Shown: piece by piece, positions 47,133 to 55,923 of the stretch
Layout of the letters: each line of letters opens with the position of its first letter
Position numbering within the stretch: the first letter of the stretch is position 1
Translations under genes and position numbers: made by a program
Assembly (NCBI RefSeq): GCF_902506455.1
Contig: NZ_LR733844.1
Coordinates: 1,006,863 to 1,070,862 of the forward strand
DNA: 64,000 bases
Direction of reading: 5' to 3'
DNA from: Sphingomonas sp. 8AM
Lineage (GTDB): Bacteria > Pseudomonadota > Alphaproteobacteria > Sphingomonadales > Sphingomonadaceae
Notes under the pieces: model-generated
Told to the model about the DNA's origin: nothing
Databases searched by the model: none
What the model saw: the letters and a program-made list of their open reading frames with translations, nothing else

Positions 47133-47232
47133 CGTCATCGCGACCCCGGTCCTGAGCCGGGGGAAGCAATCCAGTGTTCCGCGCGTCGCGCTGGATTGCA
47201 TCCCCCGGCTCAAGGCCGGGGTCGCAATGACG
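47133..47232. repeat. Long palindromic repeat combining family 1-like and family 2-like parts
   Basis: A 100-base, nearly perfect palindrome has outer CGTCATCGCGACCCCGG/CCGGGGTCGCAATGACG, then CCGGGGGAAGCAATCCAG and its complement in the centre. It is the most regular hairpin in the window and lies between nupC and the divergent transporter. Confidence 0.8.
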
Positions 47233-47290
47233 AAGTGTGATGCCGCGCCAACACCTTGCCCACCCCGTCGCTGCCCCGTACACCGCCGCG

Positions 47291-47977
47291 ATGGAAGCCC
47301 CCGACCATCGCTCGATCGCCAGCCGCGCGATCCCGCCCTCGCTGTTCGCTTTCTCGATCTTCTACGGCGGGATGGTCTGCATCGCCGGCGTGCTGGGCAA
47401 CAAGCAGGTGTCGCTCGGCCCGATCTCGCGGCTCGGACCCTTGGTCGGGCTGCCGCCGCTCGCCGTCGAGGCGGGGATATTTGCCTTCCTGCTGCTGGTC
47501 GTTACTTCCAGCGCGGTCGCTGAACTACACGGACAGAAGGTCGCGGGCCGGCTGGTGCTGATGGGGTTTGTGCCGCTGCTCGTCTCGATGGCGCTGACAT
47601 TGATCGTGCTGGTGCTGCCCGCCGCGCCGGAGATGGATGCCGGGCATCTGGCGGCCTTCCACCAGATGATGGGCGCGACGCCGTGGATCTGGGCCGGCGG
47701 GATCGTCGCCTATGGCGTGTCGCAGACCCTGAACGTCACGATCTTCTCGTGGCTGAAGGGGCGGGAGGGCGGCAAGCTGCTGTGGTTCCGCGCCGCGACC
47801 GCCAGTGCGCTCAGCCAGATCGTCGATTCGGTGCTGTTCATCACGATCGCCTTCGGACTTTCCGCGGTCGGTTGGCTGATGGCGGGCCAGATGCTCGCCA
47901 AGGTCGTGCTGTCGGTCGCGCTGGTCCCGCCGCTGATCTACGCGCTGGTGGCGATCGGTCGCCGGCTCGACGCCTGA
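47291..47977 (+). CDS. YhhQ/VUT-family queuosine-precursor transporter
   Basis: This 228-residue membrane protein has six or so helices and the VUT (vitamin uptake transporter) features: [17 protein letters not shown] at the start, [35 protein letters not shown] in the second half. The family includes YhhQ, which imports preQ0/preQ1. QueH at 5410-6075 fits the same pathway. ATG 47291 is the likely start; 47237 is an alternative. Confidence 0.88.
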   Translation: MEAPDHRSIASRAIPPSLFAFSIFYGGMVCIAGVLGNKQVSLGPISRLGPLVGLPPLAVEAGIFAFLLLVVTSSAVAELHGQKVAGRLVLMGFVPLLVSMALTLIVLVLPAAPEMDAGHLAAFHQMMGATPWIWAGGIVAYGVSQTLNVTIFSWLKGREGGKLLWFRAATASALSQIVDSVLFITIAFGLSAVGWLMAGQMLAKVVLSVALVPPLIYALVAIGRRLDA

Positions 47978-48030
47978 CCTTTTCGCTCCTGACCTTTTCG
48001 GCGCGCGCCCCCGCCGCTATGGCGCCGCTT

Positions 48031-48924
48031 ATGACCGATCCGAACCTGTCGCCCGCCTTGAAGGCCGAAACTTTGGTCGAGGCGCTGCCGTATCTGCAAC
48101 GCTATGCCGGCAAGACCTTCGTCGTGAAATACGGCGGCCACGCGATGGGCGATCCAGAGGCGCAGGCCGATTTCGCCGAGGATGTCGTGCTGCTGAAGGC
48201 GGTCGGGATCAACCCGGTCGTCGTGCACGGCGGCGGGCCGCAGATCGGTCGGATGCTCAAGCGGCTGGGCGTGGAATCGCGCTTCGTCGATGGCTTGCGC
48301 GTCACCGATGCCGAGACCGCGCAGATCGCCGAGATGGTCCTGGCCGGGTCGATCAACAAGGAAATCGTCAGCTGGATCGGTCGCGCCGGGGGCCGTGCGG
48401 TCGGCATCTCGGGCAAGGACGCCGGGCTGGTGCAGGCCGAGAAGGTCGGCCGCCGCGATCCCGATCCGTTGCAGGGGATCGAACGCAAGGTTGATCTCGG
48501 CTTCGTCGGCGAGCCGGTCGCGGTCGACCGCCGGATTATCGATTCGCTCAGCCGCGACGGGATCATTCCCGTGATTGCGCCGATCGGCATCGGGGCCGAC
48601 GGGCATACCTACAACATCAACGCCGACACGATGGCGGGCGCGATCGCGGCGGCGCTGGGTGCGTCGCGCTTCTTCCTGCTCACCGACGTGGCGGGCGTGC
48701 TCGACAAGCAGGGTGAACTGGTCACCGACCTCAACCCGGCTGCGGTCGCCGCGCTGCGCGCCGACGGTACGATCTCCGGCGGGATGATCCCCAAGCTGGA
48801 GACGTGTGTCGCCGCGGTCGAGTCCGGCGTGGATGCGGCGGTGGTGCTCGACGGGCGGGTGCCGCATGCGATGCTGCTCGAAATCTTTACGAAGCGCGGT
48901 GCAGGCACGCTGATCCGCCGCTAG
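48031..48924 (+). CDS. argB: Acetylglutamate kinase
   Basis: This 297-residue enzyme phosphorylates N-acetylglutamate, the second step of arginine synthesis. Visible are [65 protein letters not shown] and [15 protein letters not shown] 48031 begins [11 protein letters not shown] 48019 is an alternative. It lies 53 bases after the transporter gene and is the first of a short same-strand run. Confidence 0.95.
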   Translation: MTDPNLSPALKAETLVEALPYLQRYAGKTFVVKYGGHAMGDPEAQADFAEDVVLLKAVGINPVVVHGGGPQIGRMLKRLGVESRFVDGLRVTDAETAQIAEMVLAGSINKEIVSWIGRAGGRAVGISGKDAGLVQAEKVGRRDPDPLQGIERKVDLGFVGEPVAVDRRIIDSLSRDGIIPVIAPIGIGADGHTYNINADTMAGAIAAALGASRFFLLTDVAGVLDKQGELVTDLNPAAVAALRADGTISGGMIPKLETCVAAVESGVDAAVVLDGRVPHAMLLEIFTKRGAGTLIRR

Positions 48925-48991
48925 GCGGCAGCCTTTCGATTCGCCCGCCGGTGCCCTATATCACCGGCACACCTATTGGGAGACGCCCGGC

Positions 48992-49303
48992 GTGCTGACG
49001 ACCACCATCATCCAGATCCTGCAGGTGATCCTGAACCTCGTCTGGTGGATCATCATCGTGCAATTCGTGCTGTCGCTGCTGATCTCGTTCAACGTCGTCA
49101 ACACCTCGAACAACTTCGTGCGCTCGCTGTACGAAGGTCTCGATCGCCTGACGGAGCCGTTGTACCGTCCGATCCGCCGGATGCTGCCGAACACCGGCGG
49201 GATCGACTTCGCACCCGCCGTGGTGCTGGTGCTGATGGCGATCCTGAACATCATCCTCAACAATATCGCGATCAGCGCAATGACCGGCGGCGCGGCGATC
49301 TGA
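48992..49303 (+). CDS. YggT family membrane protein
   Basis: This 103-residue protein has two hydrophobic regions (about residues 5-32 and 74-95) and the family signature LDRLTEPLYRPIRRMLPNTGGIDFAPAVV. It starts at GTG 48992, after GGGAGA. YggT proteins are membrane proteins of unclear function, tied to osmotic adaptation or cell division in some bacteria. The gene is adjacent to DUF167 (YggU-type), a common pairing. Confidence 0.93.
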   Translation: MLTTTIIQILQVILNLVWWIIIVQFVLSLLISFNVVNTSNNFVRSLYEGLDRLTEPLYRPIRRMLPNTGGIDFAPAVVLVLMAILNIILNNIAISAMTGGAAI

Positions 49304-49602
49304 CTGCCTGGCGTGAGACGACGGACGGGATCGTGATCGCGGTTCGCGTCACCCCGCGCGGCGGGCGTGACGCGCTGCTGGCTGGCACCGACGAGCATTT
49401 CGCCGCACGGCTCTCCGCCGCACCCGTCGATGGCGCAGCCAATGCGGCGCTGATTGTGCTGGTCGCCAAGCATTTTGGTGTACCCAAACGTGACGTGGCG
49501 CTGGTCGCGGGCCAGACCGCACGCCTGAAGCGACTGACGGTCGCGGGCGATCCGCAGGTGCTGGCGCGCGCCGCCGCTTCGCTCTATGCGGTCGCGCCAT
49601 GA
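49300..49602 (+). CDS. DUF167 (YggU) family protein with uncertain start
   Basis: The protein has the DUF167 signature: [57 protein letters not shown]. There is no in-frame ATG upstream. A CTG at 49300 would overlap the yggT stop as CTGA, as ATGA couplings do, and adds [11 protein letters not shown], which fits the first strand. The next codon is GTG 49333. With CTG the protein is 100 residues. It ends overlapping folD (ATGA). Function unknown. Confidence 0.8.
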   Translation: MTAWRETTDGIVIAVRVTPRGGRDALLAGTDEHFAARLSAAPVDGAANAALIVLVAKHFGVPKRDVALVAGQTARLKRLTVAGDPQVLARAAASLYAVAP

Positions 49603-50468
49603 CAGCGCGCCTCATCGACGGAAAAGCCTTTGCCGCCAAGCTGCGCGGCCGTGTCGCCACAGCGGCCGCCGCCTTCACCGAACAGGCGGGGCGTGCGCCC
49701 GGGCTGGCGGTCGTGCTGGTCGGCGAGGACCCGGCCTCCTCGGTCTATGTCCGGTCCAAGGGCAAGGCGACCGTCGCCGCCGGGATGGAGAGTTTCGAGC
49801 ATCGCCTGTCCGCCGACGTGACCGAGGCAGAGCTGATCGCGCTGGTCGATCGCCTCAACGCCGACGAGACCGTCGATGGCATCCTTGTCCAGTTGCCCTT
49901 GCCGAAGCACATCGATGAGCGCGCGGTCATCACCCGCATCGACCCCGACAAGGACGTCGACGGCTTCCACCCGGTTAACGCCGGGCGGCTTGCGACCGGC
50001 TTGGACGGGCTGGTGCCGTGCACCCCGCTCGGCTGCCTGATGCTGCTACAGGACATCCACCCCCATCTGGCCGGGCTGGAGGCCGTGGTGATCGGTCGCT
50101 CGAACATCGTCGGCAAGCCGATGGCGGCCCTGCTGCTCCAGCAGAGCTGCACCGTGACCACCGTCCACAGCCGCTCGCGCGATGTGATGGGGCATGTCCG
50201 TGCCGCCGACATCGTCGTCGCGGCGGTAGGCATCCCCGCGTTCGTCCAGCCGGAGTGGATCAAGCCCGGCGCGACCGTTATCGACGTCGGCATCAACCGC
50301 ACCGACGACGGGCTGGTCGGCGATGTCGATCCGCGCGTGGCCGAGGTCGCGGGCGCGATCACCCCGGTGCCGGGCGGGGTCGGGCCGATGACGATCGCGG
50401 TGCTGATGCGCAACACGCTCGTCGCCGCCGGGCGCCGCGCCGGCATCGCGGTCGATCCGGCGCTCTGA
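49599..50468 (+). CDS. folD: Methylenetetrahydrofolate dehydrogenase/cyclohydrolase
   Basis: This 289-residue bifunctional enzyme interconverts methylene- and formyl-tetrahydrofolate. Motifs: [17 protein letters not shown] (catalytic Lys and Tyr), [40 protein letters not shown] (NADP binding) and [19 protein letters not shown]. The start overlaps the DUF167 stop and its own stop overlaps the marC start (TGATG). Confidence 0.96.
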   Translation: MTARLIDGKAFAAKLRGRVATAAAAFTEQAGRAPGLAVVLVGEDPASSVYVRSKGKATVAAGMESFEHRLSADVTEAELIALVDRLNADETVDGILVQLPLPKHIDERAVITRIDPDKDVDGFHPVNAGRLATGLDGLVPCTPLGCLMLLQDIHPHLAGLEAVVIGRSNIVGKPMAALLLQQSCTVTTVHSRSRDVMGHVRAADIVVAAVGIPAFVQPEWIKPGATVIDVGINRTDDGLVGDVDPRVAEVAGAITPVPGGVGPMTIAVLMRNTLVAAGRRAGIAVDPAL

Positions 50469-51085
50469 TGGTCGAGCTGTTCGTCTCGTCGTTCATCACG
50501 TTGTTCGTCATCATCGATCCGCCCGGCTGCGCACCGATCTTCGCCGGGCTCACCGCCGGCGCGACCGCCACGCACCGCCGCGCGATGGCGATCCGCGCGG
50601 TGATGGTCGCGGCGGGCATCCTGCTGGTCTTCGCGCTCGCGGGCGAGCCGCTGCTCCACGCGCTGGGCATCGAGCTTGCGTCGTTCCGGATCGCGGGCGG
50701 CGTGATGCTGTTCCTGATCGCGCTTGAAATGGTGTTCGAGAAACGCACCCAGCGTCGTGAGGACCGCGCCGCCAAGATCACCGAGGAAGAGGCCGACGAC
50801 GTCTCGATCTTCCCGATGGCGATGCCGATGATCGCCGGGCCGGGGTCGATCGCGTCGGTGATGCTGCTTACCGCGCGCAGTCAGGGCATCGAACAGACCG
50901 CGGTCGTGATGGCGGCACTCGCGGCCAACCTGATGCTAATGCTGATAGCGCTGCTCTCTGCCGGGCCGCTGATGCGCGTGCTGGGCGCTAAGATCGAGGC
51001 GGTCATCACTCGCCTGCTCGGCGTGCTGCTCGCCGCGCTCGCCGTGCAATTCGTGATCGACGGGGTGATGGAGCAGCTGCGCTAA
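50468..51085 (+). CDS. MarC family integral membrane protein
   Basis: This 205-residue protein has six predicted helices and MarC-family motifs: FIIDPPGCAPIF-like FVIIDPPGCAPIFAGLT, FRIAGGVMLFLIALEM and PMAMPMIAGPGSI. The family was once linked to multiple antibiotic resistance but its role is unclear. Its ATG overlaps the folD stop. Confidence 0.9.
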   Translation: MVELFVSSFITLFVIIDPPGCAPIFAGLTAGATATHRRAMAIRAVMVAAGILLVFALAGEPLLHALGIELASFRIAGGVMLFLIALEMVFEKRTQRREDRAAKITEEEADDVSIFPMAMPMIAGPGSIASVMLLTARSQGIEQTAVVMAALAANLMLMLIALLSAGPLMRVLGAKIEAVITRLLGVLLAALAVQFVIDGVMEQLR

Positions 51086-51123
51086 CTTCGTCATTGCGTT
51101 GCCAGAGTCGCAAGCACGTTAAG

Positions 51124-52923
51124 TCACTCCACCCGGTAAGCCCGGAACGGCGATCCCTTCCTGATCGGCAACGGCACGAGCCAGTCGAACTGCTCGCCCT
51201 TCGCCAGCCGGTCGTAGAAGCCGCCGCGTGCCTTCGCGCGATAGTTGGTCGATTCGGCCATGTCGGGACACACCAGCAGCATCGTCGCGCCGTGACGCTT
51301 CATGATCGCGCGCGCCACCTCGGGCGTGCCCATGAAGGCGTGGTGGACGTCGAGGATCGCGTCGCCGTTGCGGTGATACGGTCCAGCGATCGCATTGTGG
51401 TGCGTCAGCGTGATGAGCCGCGGGCCGAGGTCGACGAAGGTGAAGACGGTCTGCGCCGGATAGCGGTTAAGTGGCTGCATCGCCGGGATTGTCAGGCAGC
51501 GTCCGGTCGCCTTGTTGACGCGGCGGACATAGGCGTTGGGGCGGTCGACCTTGAACTGGTCGATGATGATTTGCGTGAAGCTGCCGGAGACGATCACGAA
51601 CAGCGCGACCGCGGCCGCCGCCTTCGCCCACCAGTAACGCGGTGCGATCAGCCACGGCACCGCCATCCACGCCAGCGCCGCCGCACCAGGGATTGCAAGG
51701 AGTTGCGCCGCTGGCCCGGCGCGCGCCTGCCACAGCAGCATCAGCGCCGCGAACGCGCCGAACAGCGCCACGCACGCCCAGCCGCGCAGCGTCGGTTGCC
51801 GCCGTGCGCGCCAAGTTGCGAATAATGCACCGATTAATCCGATCAGCGGGAGCGTGACGATCGGCAGCGCGACGCGCAGCGGGTGGCGGTAGATCGGCTT
51901 GGCCTCGCGCACCTGCGACAGCCAGCTCGTGTAGAGTTCGTTCGACACCTGCTCGGGCCGGCCGAGGCATTGCGGGAAGGCGAGCGCGAAGAACGCCGCG
52001 ACAACCGCACCCGCCGCGACGGCCAGAAGCAATCTTATCAGTGGCTTGCGTGGCGATGCGACCGCGACCGCCAGCAGCAGTCCGCCGGCCAGTACCACGG
52101 TGGAGGCATAGACCGGGGTCAGCGCGTCGCAGCGATAGACGCGGTTGGCGTAGGAGGTGAATGCCGCAAAACCCGCCGCCACGCCGCCCGCCAGCGATAG
52201 CGCGTAGAGCGCCAGCCGTTCACGTTCTGACCGCTCCCATACCCAGGCGAGCGCGATAATACCCCCTGCCATCGCGGCATAGGGAAGCATTTCCAGCCCG
52301 ATCGTAAGCGAAATCGCGGTCGCGGTACCAACCAGTGCACCGCCGCGCCGAAGTTGCGGATCGCACAGCCCGGCGACCGTCACTGCCAGCATCGCGAGCT
52401 GCCAGCCGTGGTGATCGATCCGGTCGGGCATGAACATGCCGAGCGCGACATTGGTGGCGAGGAACAGCGCGATCCCCAGCGGCCATGCCAGCGGATGCAC
52501 CAGCCGCCGCAGCGTCGCGCCCAGCGCCACCAGCACCACCGCCATCGGCAGCAGCGGCGCGATTCCGCACGCCAGCCGCTCGGCCTCCGCCACGCCGACG
52601 AACGGGCGCAGCAGCACGATCAGGCCCGCGATCGGCAGATCGACCAGCCGCGACCAATGGATGTCGAACCCGCCCGGCGGATTGAGCCGGTAGTTGCGCA
52701 GGTCGAACCAGCCCTGGCCGTCCAGCAGCGCACGGACCTGCATCAGCCGCATGTTATCGTCGGTGTCGCCCAGCGACAGCCAGTGGATCGCCGCCCAGCG
52801 CTGCCAGACGTACCAGATCGCGATGCCGGCCCATGCCAGCAATGTCAGCCGAAGCCAGTGGCGATCGAGTGTCCGCGCGACCCGGTCTTCAATGGCGGGC
52901 GGCAACAAATGATTGGTCAACAC
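51124..52923 (-). CDS. Large multi-pass membrane protein, GT-C glycosyltransferase-like
   Basis: This 599-residue protein has about twelve membrane helices and an N-terminal loop SLGDTDDNMRLMQVRALLDGQGWFDL followed by NPPGGFDIHWSRLVDLPIAG, resembling the first-loop acidic motif of GT-C enzymes such as STT3 and ArnT-like proteins. A soluble C-terminal part begins near residue 460. GTG 52923 has AAGGA four bases upstream. It is divergent from a GtrA gene, whose family helps deliver lipid-linked sugars. Glycosyltransferase activity is an inference; the acceptor is unknown. Confidence 0.7.
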   Translation of the reverse strand: MLTNHLLPPAIEDRVARTLDRHWLRLTLLAWAGIAIWYVWQRWAAIHWLSLGDTDDNMRLMQVRALLDGQGWFDLRNYRLNPPGGFDIHWSRLVDLPIAGLIVLLRPFVGVAEAERLACGIAPLLPMAVVLVALGATLRRLVHPLAWPLGIALFLATNVALGMFMPDRIDHHGWQLAMLAVTVAGLCDPQLRRGGALVGTATAISLTIGLEMLPYAAMAGGIIALAWVWERSERERLALYALSLAGGVAAGFAAFTSYANRVYRCDALTPVYASTVVLAGGLLLAVAVASPRKPLIRLLLAVAAGAVVAAFFALAFPQCLGRPEQVSNELYTSWLSQVREAKPIYRHPLRVALPIVTLPLIGLIGALFATWRARRQPTLRGWACVALFGAFAALMLLWQARAGPAAQLLAIPGAAALAWMAVPWLIAPRYWWAKAAAAVALFVIVSGSFTQIIIDQFKVDRPNAYVRRVNKATGRCLTIPAMQPLNRYPAQTVFTFVDLGPRLITLTHHNAIAGPYHRNGDAILDVHHAFMGTPEVARAIMKRHGATMLLVCPDMAESTNYRAKARGGFYDRLAKGEQFDWLVPLPIRKGSPFRAYRVE

Positions 52924-53080
52924 TTTTCCTTCACGCCGCGCCTTTGGCGCGCGGCCCGTCGATGGCGCGATGCTTAGGCTGCGGCCGGCGAAACGGCAAC
53001 GGGCGTCCCCCGTTCGCCGGCACGCGGCCATTGCCAGCACCGGCGGGCGGGCCTAGGCGGGCGGCGGAAAGGGCAAGATT

Positions 53081-53530
53081 GTGGCGACGTTGCAGGCAGA
53101 CGGCAAGATCGATCAATTACGCGCGCTTTTCTGGCAGATCGTCCGCTTCGGGCTGACCGGGGGCGCCGCGACCGCCATCTATGCGGCGGTATATTGGCCG
53201 ATCGCCACCTATGCGCAGGTGCGCTGGCCGCTCGAGCATCGCAGCATCTGGCCGCTGATCGCCAATGTCCTCGGCTATCTGGTGTCGATGGTGGCGGGTT
53301 TCGTCATCCACAGCCGCTGGAGCTTTCGCGGGGTGGGCGAGCGTGACAATGTCGCGCGTACCGGAGGCCGCTATCTGGTGGTCATGCTGGTCAGCTTCAC
53401 GATGAACACTTTCTTCGTCTGGTTGCTGACCGGCCCGATGCATGGCGCGACCTGGTGGCCGCTGGTGACAAACGTGTTCGTCACGCCGATGCTGACCTTC
53501 GTACTTTATCGTTTCTGGGTGTTCGCTTGA
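53081..53530 (+). CDS. GtrA family membrane protein
   Basis: This 149-residue protein has four helices typical of GtrA (QIVRFGLTGGAATAIYAAVYW, ANVLGYLVSMVAGFVIHSRWSF, FVTPMLTFVLYRFWVF). GtrA-type proteins are flippases or chaperones for polyprenyl-linked sugars. It starts with GTG 53081 and is followed 16 bases later by a methyltransferase gene on the same strand. The divergent GT-C-like gene shares the 157-base promoter region. Confidence 0.9.
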   Translation: MATLQADGKIDQLRALFWQIVRFGLTGGAATAIYAAVYWPIATYAQVRWPLEHRSIWPLIANVLGYLVSMVAGFVIHSRWSFRGVGERDNVARTGGRYLVVMLVSFTMNTFFVWLLTGPMHGATWWPLVTNVFVTPMLTFVLYRFWVFA

Positions 53531-53546
53531 TCAAGAGTAATCGCTG

Positions 53547-54275
53547 ATGGACCGTCGCGTCTATGATCGCATGGCCGAGCACGATTCCACCCATTGGTGG
53601 TATCGCGCCCGCCGCGACATCCTGGCAGGTTACCTGACGCGTGAAGGGCGATTGCCGGCACCGGCACGAATTCTTGAGATCGGGTGCGGCACCGGACACA
53701 ATCTGCCGATGCTGGCGGCGTTCGGCGTGGTCGACGCGATCGAGATCGATCCGGCCGCGCGCGACATTGCCAGCCAGCGGCTCGGCAAGCCGGTCGGCGA
53801 TGCTCCGCTGCCGGCGCTTCCCGGCGTGCCGCGCGGGCATTACGATCTGATCGCGGTGCTGGATGTCGTCGAGCATATCGAGGACGATGTGGCGGCGCTG
53901 GCGGCGATGCGCGAATGTCTGGCCCCCGGCGGCAAGATCCTGATCGCGGTGCCCGCCCATCAATGGATGTGGAGCGCACACGACGTCGTGAATCACCATC
54001 ATCGCCGCTATTCCAAGAAGACGCTGCTCGGCGCGCTGCACAAGGCCGGGCTCAAGGAGCGCGGGCTGACCTATTTCAACTCGCTACTGTTCCCGCTAGC
54101 GGCGGCGGCGCGGGTTGCCGGGCGGCTGACCGGGCGCGACGACAGCGACGATTCGCCGCCCGCCGCGCCGCTCAACGCCCTGTTCGAGCGGATCTTCGGG
54201 CTGGAGCGGTATCTCGTTGGACGAGTGCCGATGCCGACGGGGGTGTCGATCCTGACGCTGGCGGAGCCGAAGTAG
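53547..54275 (+). CDS. Class I SAM-dependent methyltransferase
   Basis: This 242-residue enzyme has SAM-binding motif I EIGCGTGHNLPML (about residues 44-56), an acidic residue in AIEID, motif DLIAVLDVVEHIEDD and motif III LAPGGKILIAVPAHQWMWS. The C-terminal region with FNSLLFPLAAAARVAGRL suggests membrane contact. It resembles methyltransferases found in glycan and lipid clusters. The substrate cannot be told; its place next to GtrA suggests a glycan or lipid precursor. Confidence 0.85.
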   Translation: MDRRVYDRMAEHDSTHWWYRARRDILAGYLTREGRLPAPARILEIGCGTGHNLPMLAAFGVVDAIEIDPAARDIASQRLGKPVGDAPLPALPGVPRGHYDLIAVLDVVEHIEDDVAALAAMRECLAPGGKILIAVPAHQWMWSAHDVVNHHHRRYSKKTLLGALHKAGLKERGLTYFNSLLFPLAAAARVAGRLTGRDDSDDSPPAAPLNALFERIFGLERYLVGRVPMPTGVSILTLAEPK

Positions 54276-54307
54276 GCTCCCGGAAAATGGTTGGCGTTGA
54301 TGTAATC

Positions 54308-54384
54308 CGTCATTGCGAGCGTAGCGAAGCACTCCAGGGCGCCCTAATCCGACTCTGGATTGCTTCGCTACGCTCGCAATGACG
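54308..54384. repeat. Dispersed palindromic repeat, family 2
   Basis: A 77-base copy with arms CGTCATTGCGAGCGTAGCGA and its complement, inner CACTCCAGGGCG/CTCTGGATTGC. It lies between the convergent methyltransferase and YjbQ genes. Confidence 0.8.
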
Positions 54385-54400
54385 GCTGAAAAGTTCGAGG

Positions 54401-54817
54401 TTAGTCGCCGATCACATGCAGCGCGAGCGTGCGGCGGTGGGGGGCGGCGCGGTGTTCGAACAGGTAGAGCCCCTGCCACGTCCCCAGCACCATCCGCCCG
54501 TCGTGGACGGGAATCCCAATCGAGACGTTGGTCAGCGCGGTCTTCAGATGCGCCGGCATGTCGTCCGGGCCTTCGTCGTCATGTTCATAGTCGCGCGATT
54601 CGGGCGCAAGCCGCTGGAAATACCGCTCCAGATCACGGCGTACCGCCGGGGCCGCATTCTCGTTGATGAGCAGCGAGGCCGAGGTGTGCCGGCAGAAGAC
54701 GGTCAGCAGCCCGTCGGCGATACCCTGTGCGTCCAGCCACGCCGCGACCTCGTCGGTCACCTCGACCAGTCCCGCCCCGCGCGTCGCGATCGTTAATCTG
54801 CCGTGCGCCTGCCGCAT
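54401..54817 (-). CDS. YjbQ/UPF0047 family protein
   Basis: This 138-residue protein carries the family signature: VFCRHTSASLLINENAAPAVRRDLERYF, HDDEGPDDMPAHLKTALTNVSIGIPVHDGRMVLGTWQGLYLFEHR. Some members have weak thiamine-phosphate synthase activity in genetic tests; the physiological role is uncertain. Its ATG overlaps the csaA stop (TGATG), so it is the last gene of a three-gene overlapping set. Confidence 0.93.
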   Translation of the reverse strand: MRQAHGRLTIATRGAGLVEVTDEVAAWLDAQGIADGLLTVFCRHTSASLLINENAAPAVRRDLERYFQRLAPESRDYEHDDEGPDDMPAHLKTALTNVSIGIPVHDGRMVLGTWQGLYLFEHRAAPHRRTLALHVIGD

Positions 54818-55188
54818 CAGAACAGCCGCCCGCCATTCGGGACGGGAACGCCGGGGTGCACCAGCACGACCTTTCCGTCCGCGTCCGGGAAGCCGAGGGT
54901 GAGCACCTGCGACATGAACTTGCCGATCTGTCGCGGCGGGAAGTTGACGACCGCCGCCACCTGTCGCCCGAGCAGCGCGTCGCGGCCGTAATGTTCGGTG
55001 ATCTGCGCCGACGAGCGCTTCGTGCCGATCGTCGGGCCGAAGTCGATCGTCAGCTTGAACGCCGGTTTGCGTGCCTCCGGGAACGGCTCCGCCGCGACGA
55101 TCGTCCCTACCCGCACGTCCACCGCCAGAAAGTCGTCGAACGCGATCTCGGGCGCGGGCGGGGCGGCGGGATCGTGGGTGGCGTGCAT
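54817..55188 (-). CDS. csaA: CsaA-type tRNA-binding domain protein
   Basis: This 123-residue protein is a stand-alone tRNA-binding (EMAP-like OB) domain with VDVRVGTIVAAEPFPEARKPAFKLTIDFG and VVNFPPRQIGKFMSQVLTLGF. CsaA is described as a chaperone with export-related activity. Start ATG 55188 overlaps the GST-like gene's stop. The gene is flanked by yjbQ and the FzlA-like gene with overlaps on both sides. Confidence 0.9.
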   Translation of the reverse strand: MHATHDPAAPPAPEIAFDDFLAVDVRVGTIVAAEPFPEARKPAFKLTIDFGPTIGTKRSSAQITEHYGRDALLGRQVAAVVNFPPRQIGKFMSQVLTLGFPDADGKVVLVHPGVPVPNGGRLF

Positions 55189-55859
55189 CAGAAGTCCGGA
55201 TTCTCGTAATAGCTCGGCGGTTCGATCCCGCTGATCCGTTCGGCGAGCAGCGGGCGGAAGCTGCGCCGGCTCTTGAACGCCGAATACCATGCCTTGGTCA
55301 GCGCGTGACCCGCCCAGTCGATCCCGCCGAGATAATCGGCGACCGAAATCTGCGCCGCGGCGGCGAGGTCGGCCAGGCTGATCGTCGAGCCTGCGATCCA
55401 TTTGCGGTGATCGAGCAGGAAGTCGATATAGTCGAGATGCCCGACCGCCGACTTCATCGCCTCGCGCAGCCGCGACGCGTCGGGGGCCATGCGATGCGCG
55501 ACGCGCTTGATCATGCGCTCGTCGAGCAGCGGCTGGGTGACGTCACGATAGAAATGCGTGTCGAACCACGCCACCAGCCGCCGGATCTCGGCGCGATTGG
55601 CGGCGGTGCCATTGATCATCGCCACCCGCTCGACCGTCTCCTCGAAATATTCGCAGATCGCCATCGAATCGACCAGCACGACACCGCGCTCGTTGTCAGT
55701 CATCACCGGGGTCTGCCCGGCGGGATTCATGTCGATGAACGCGTCGCGCCGCTCCCACGGATTTTCGCGCATGAGTTGATAGCCCACGTCCTTCTCATTG
55801 AGGAGCGTGCGAACCTTGCGCGTGAACGGACACAGCGGGAACTGGTAGAGCTGCCACAT
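55188..55859 (-). CDS. GST-fold protein, probable FzlA division factor
   Basis: This 223-residue protein has a thioredoxin-like N-domain (LYQFPLCPFTRKVRTLLNEKDVGYQL, NPAGQTPVM, DSMAICEYFEE) and a helical C-domain. The C-terminal end ISGIEPPSYYENPDF resembles the conserved tail of Caulobacter FzlA, an FtsZ-binding division protein in alphaproteobacteria, and the motif NPWERRD fits as well. Ordinary glutathione transferase is the alternative. It starts at ATG 55859 and heads the overlapping fzlA-csaA-yjbQ set. Confidence 0.82.
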   Translation of the reverse strand: MWQLYQFPLCPFTRKVRTLLNEKDVGYQLMRENPWERRDAFIDMNPAGQTPVMTDNERGVVLVDSMAICEYFEETVERVAMINGTAANRAEIRRLVAWFDTHFYRDVTQPLLDERMIKRVAHRMAPDASRLREAMKSAVGHLDYIDFLLDHRKWIAGSTISLADLAAAAQISVADYLGGIDWAGHALTKAWYSAFKSRRSFRPLLAERISGIEPPSYYENPDF

Positions 55860-55923
55860 ATAAGCGCGCTGTTAGGCAGACTTGCGGGCGGGGGGAAGCG
55901 GCTTCGTCGCGGGAGTGGGACGA

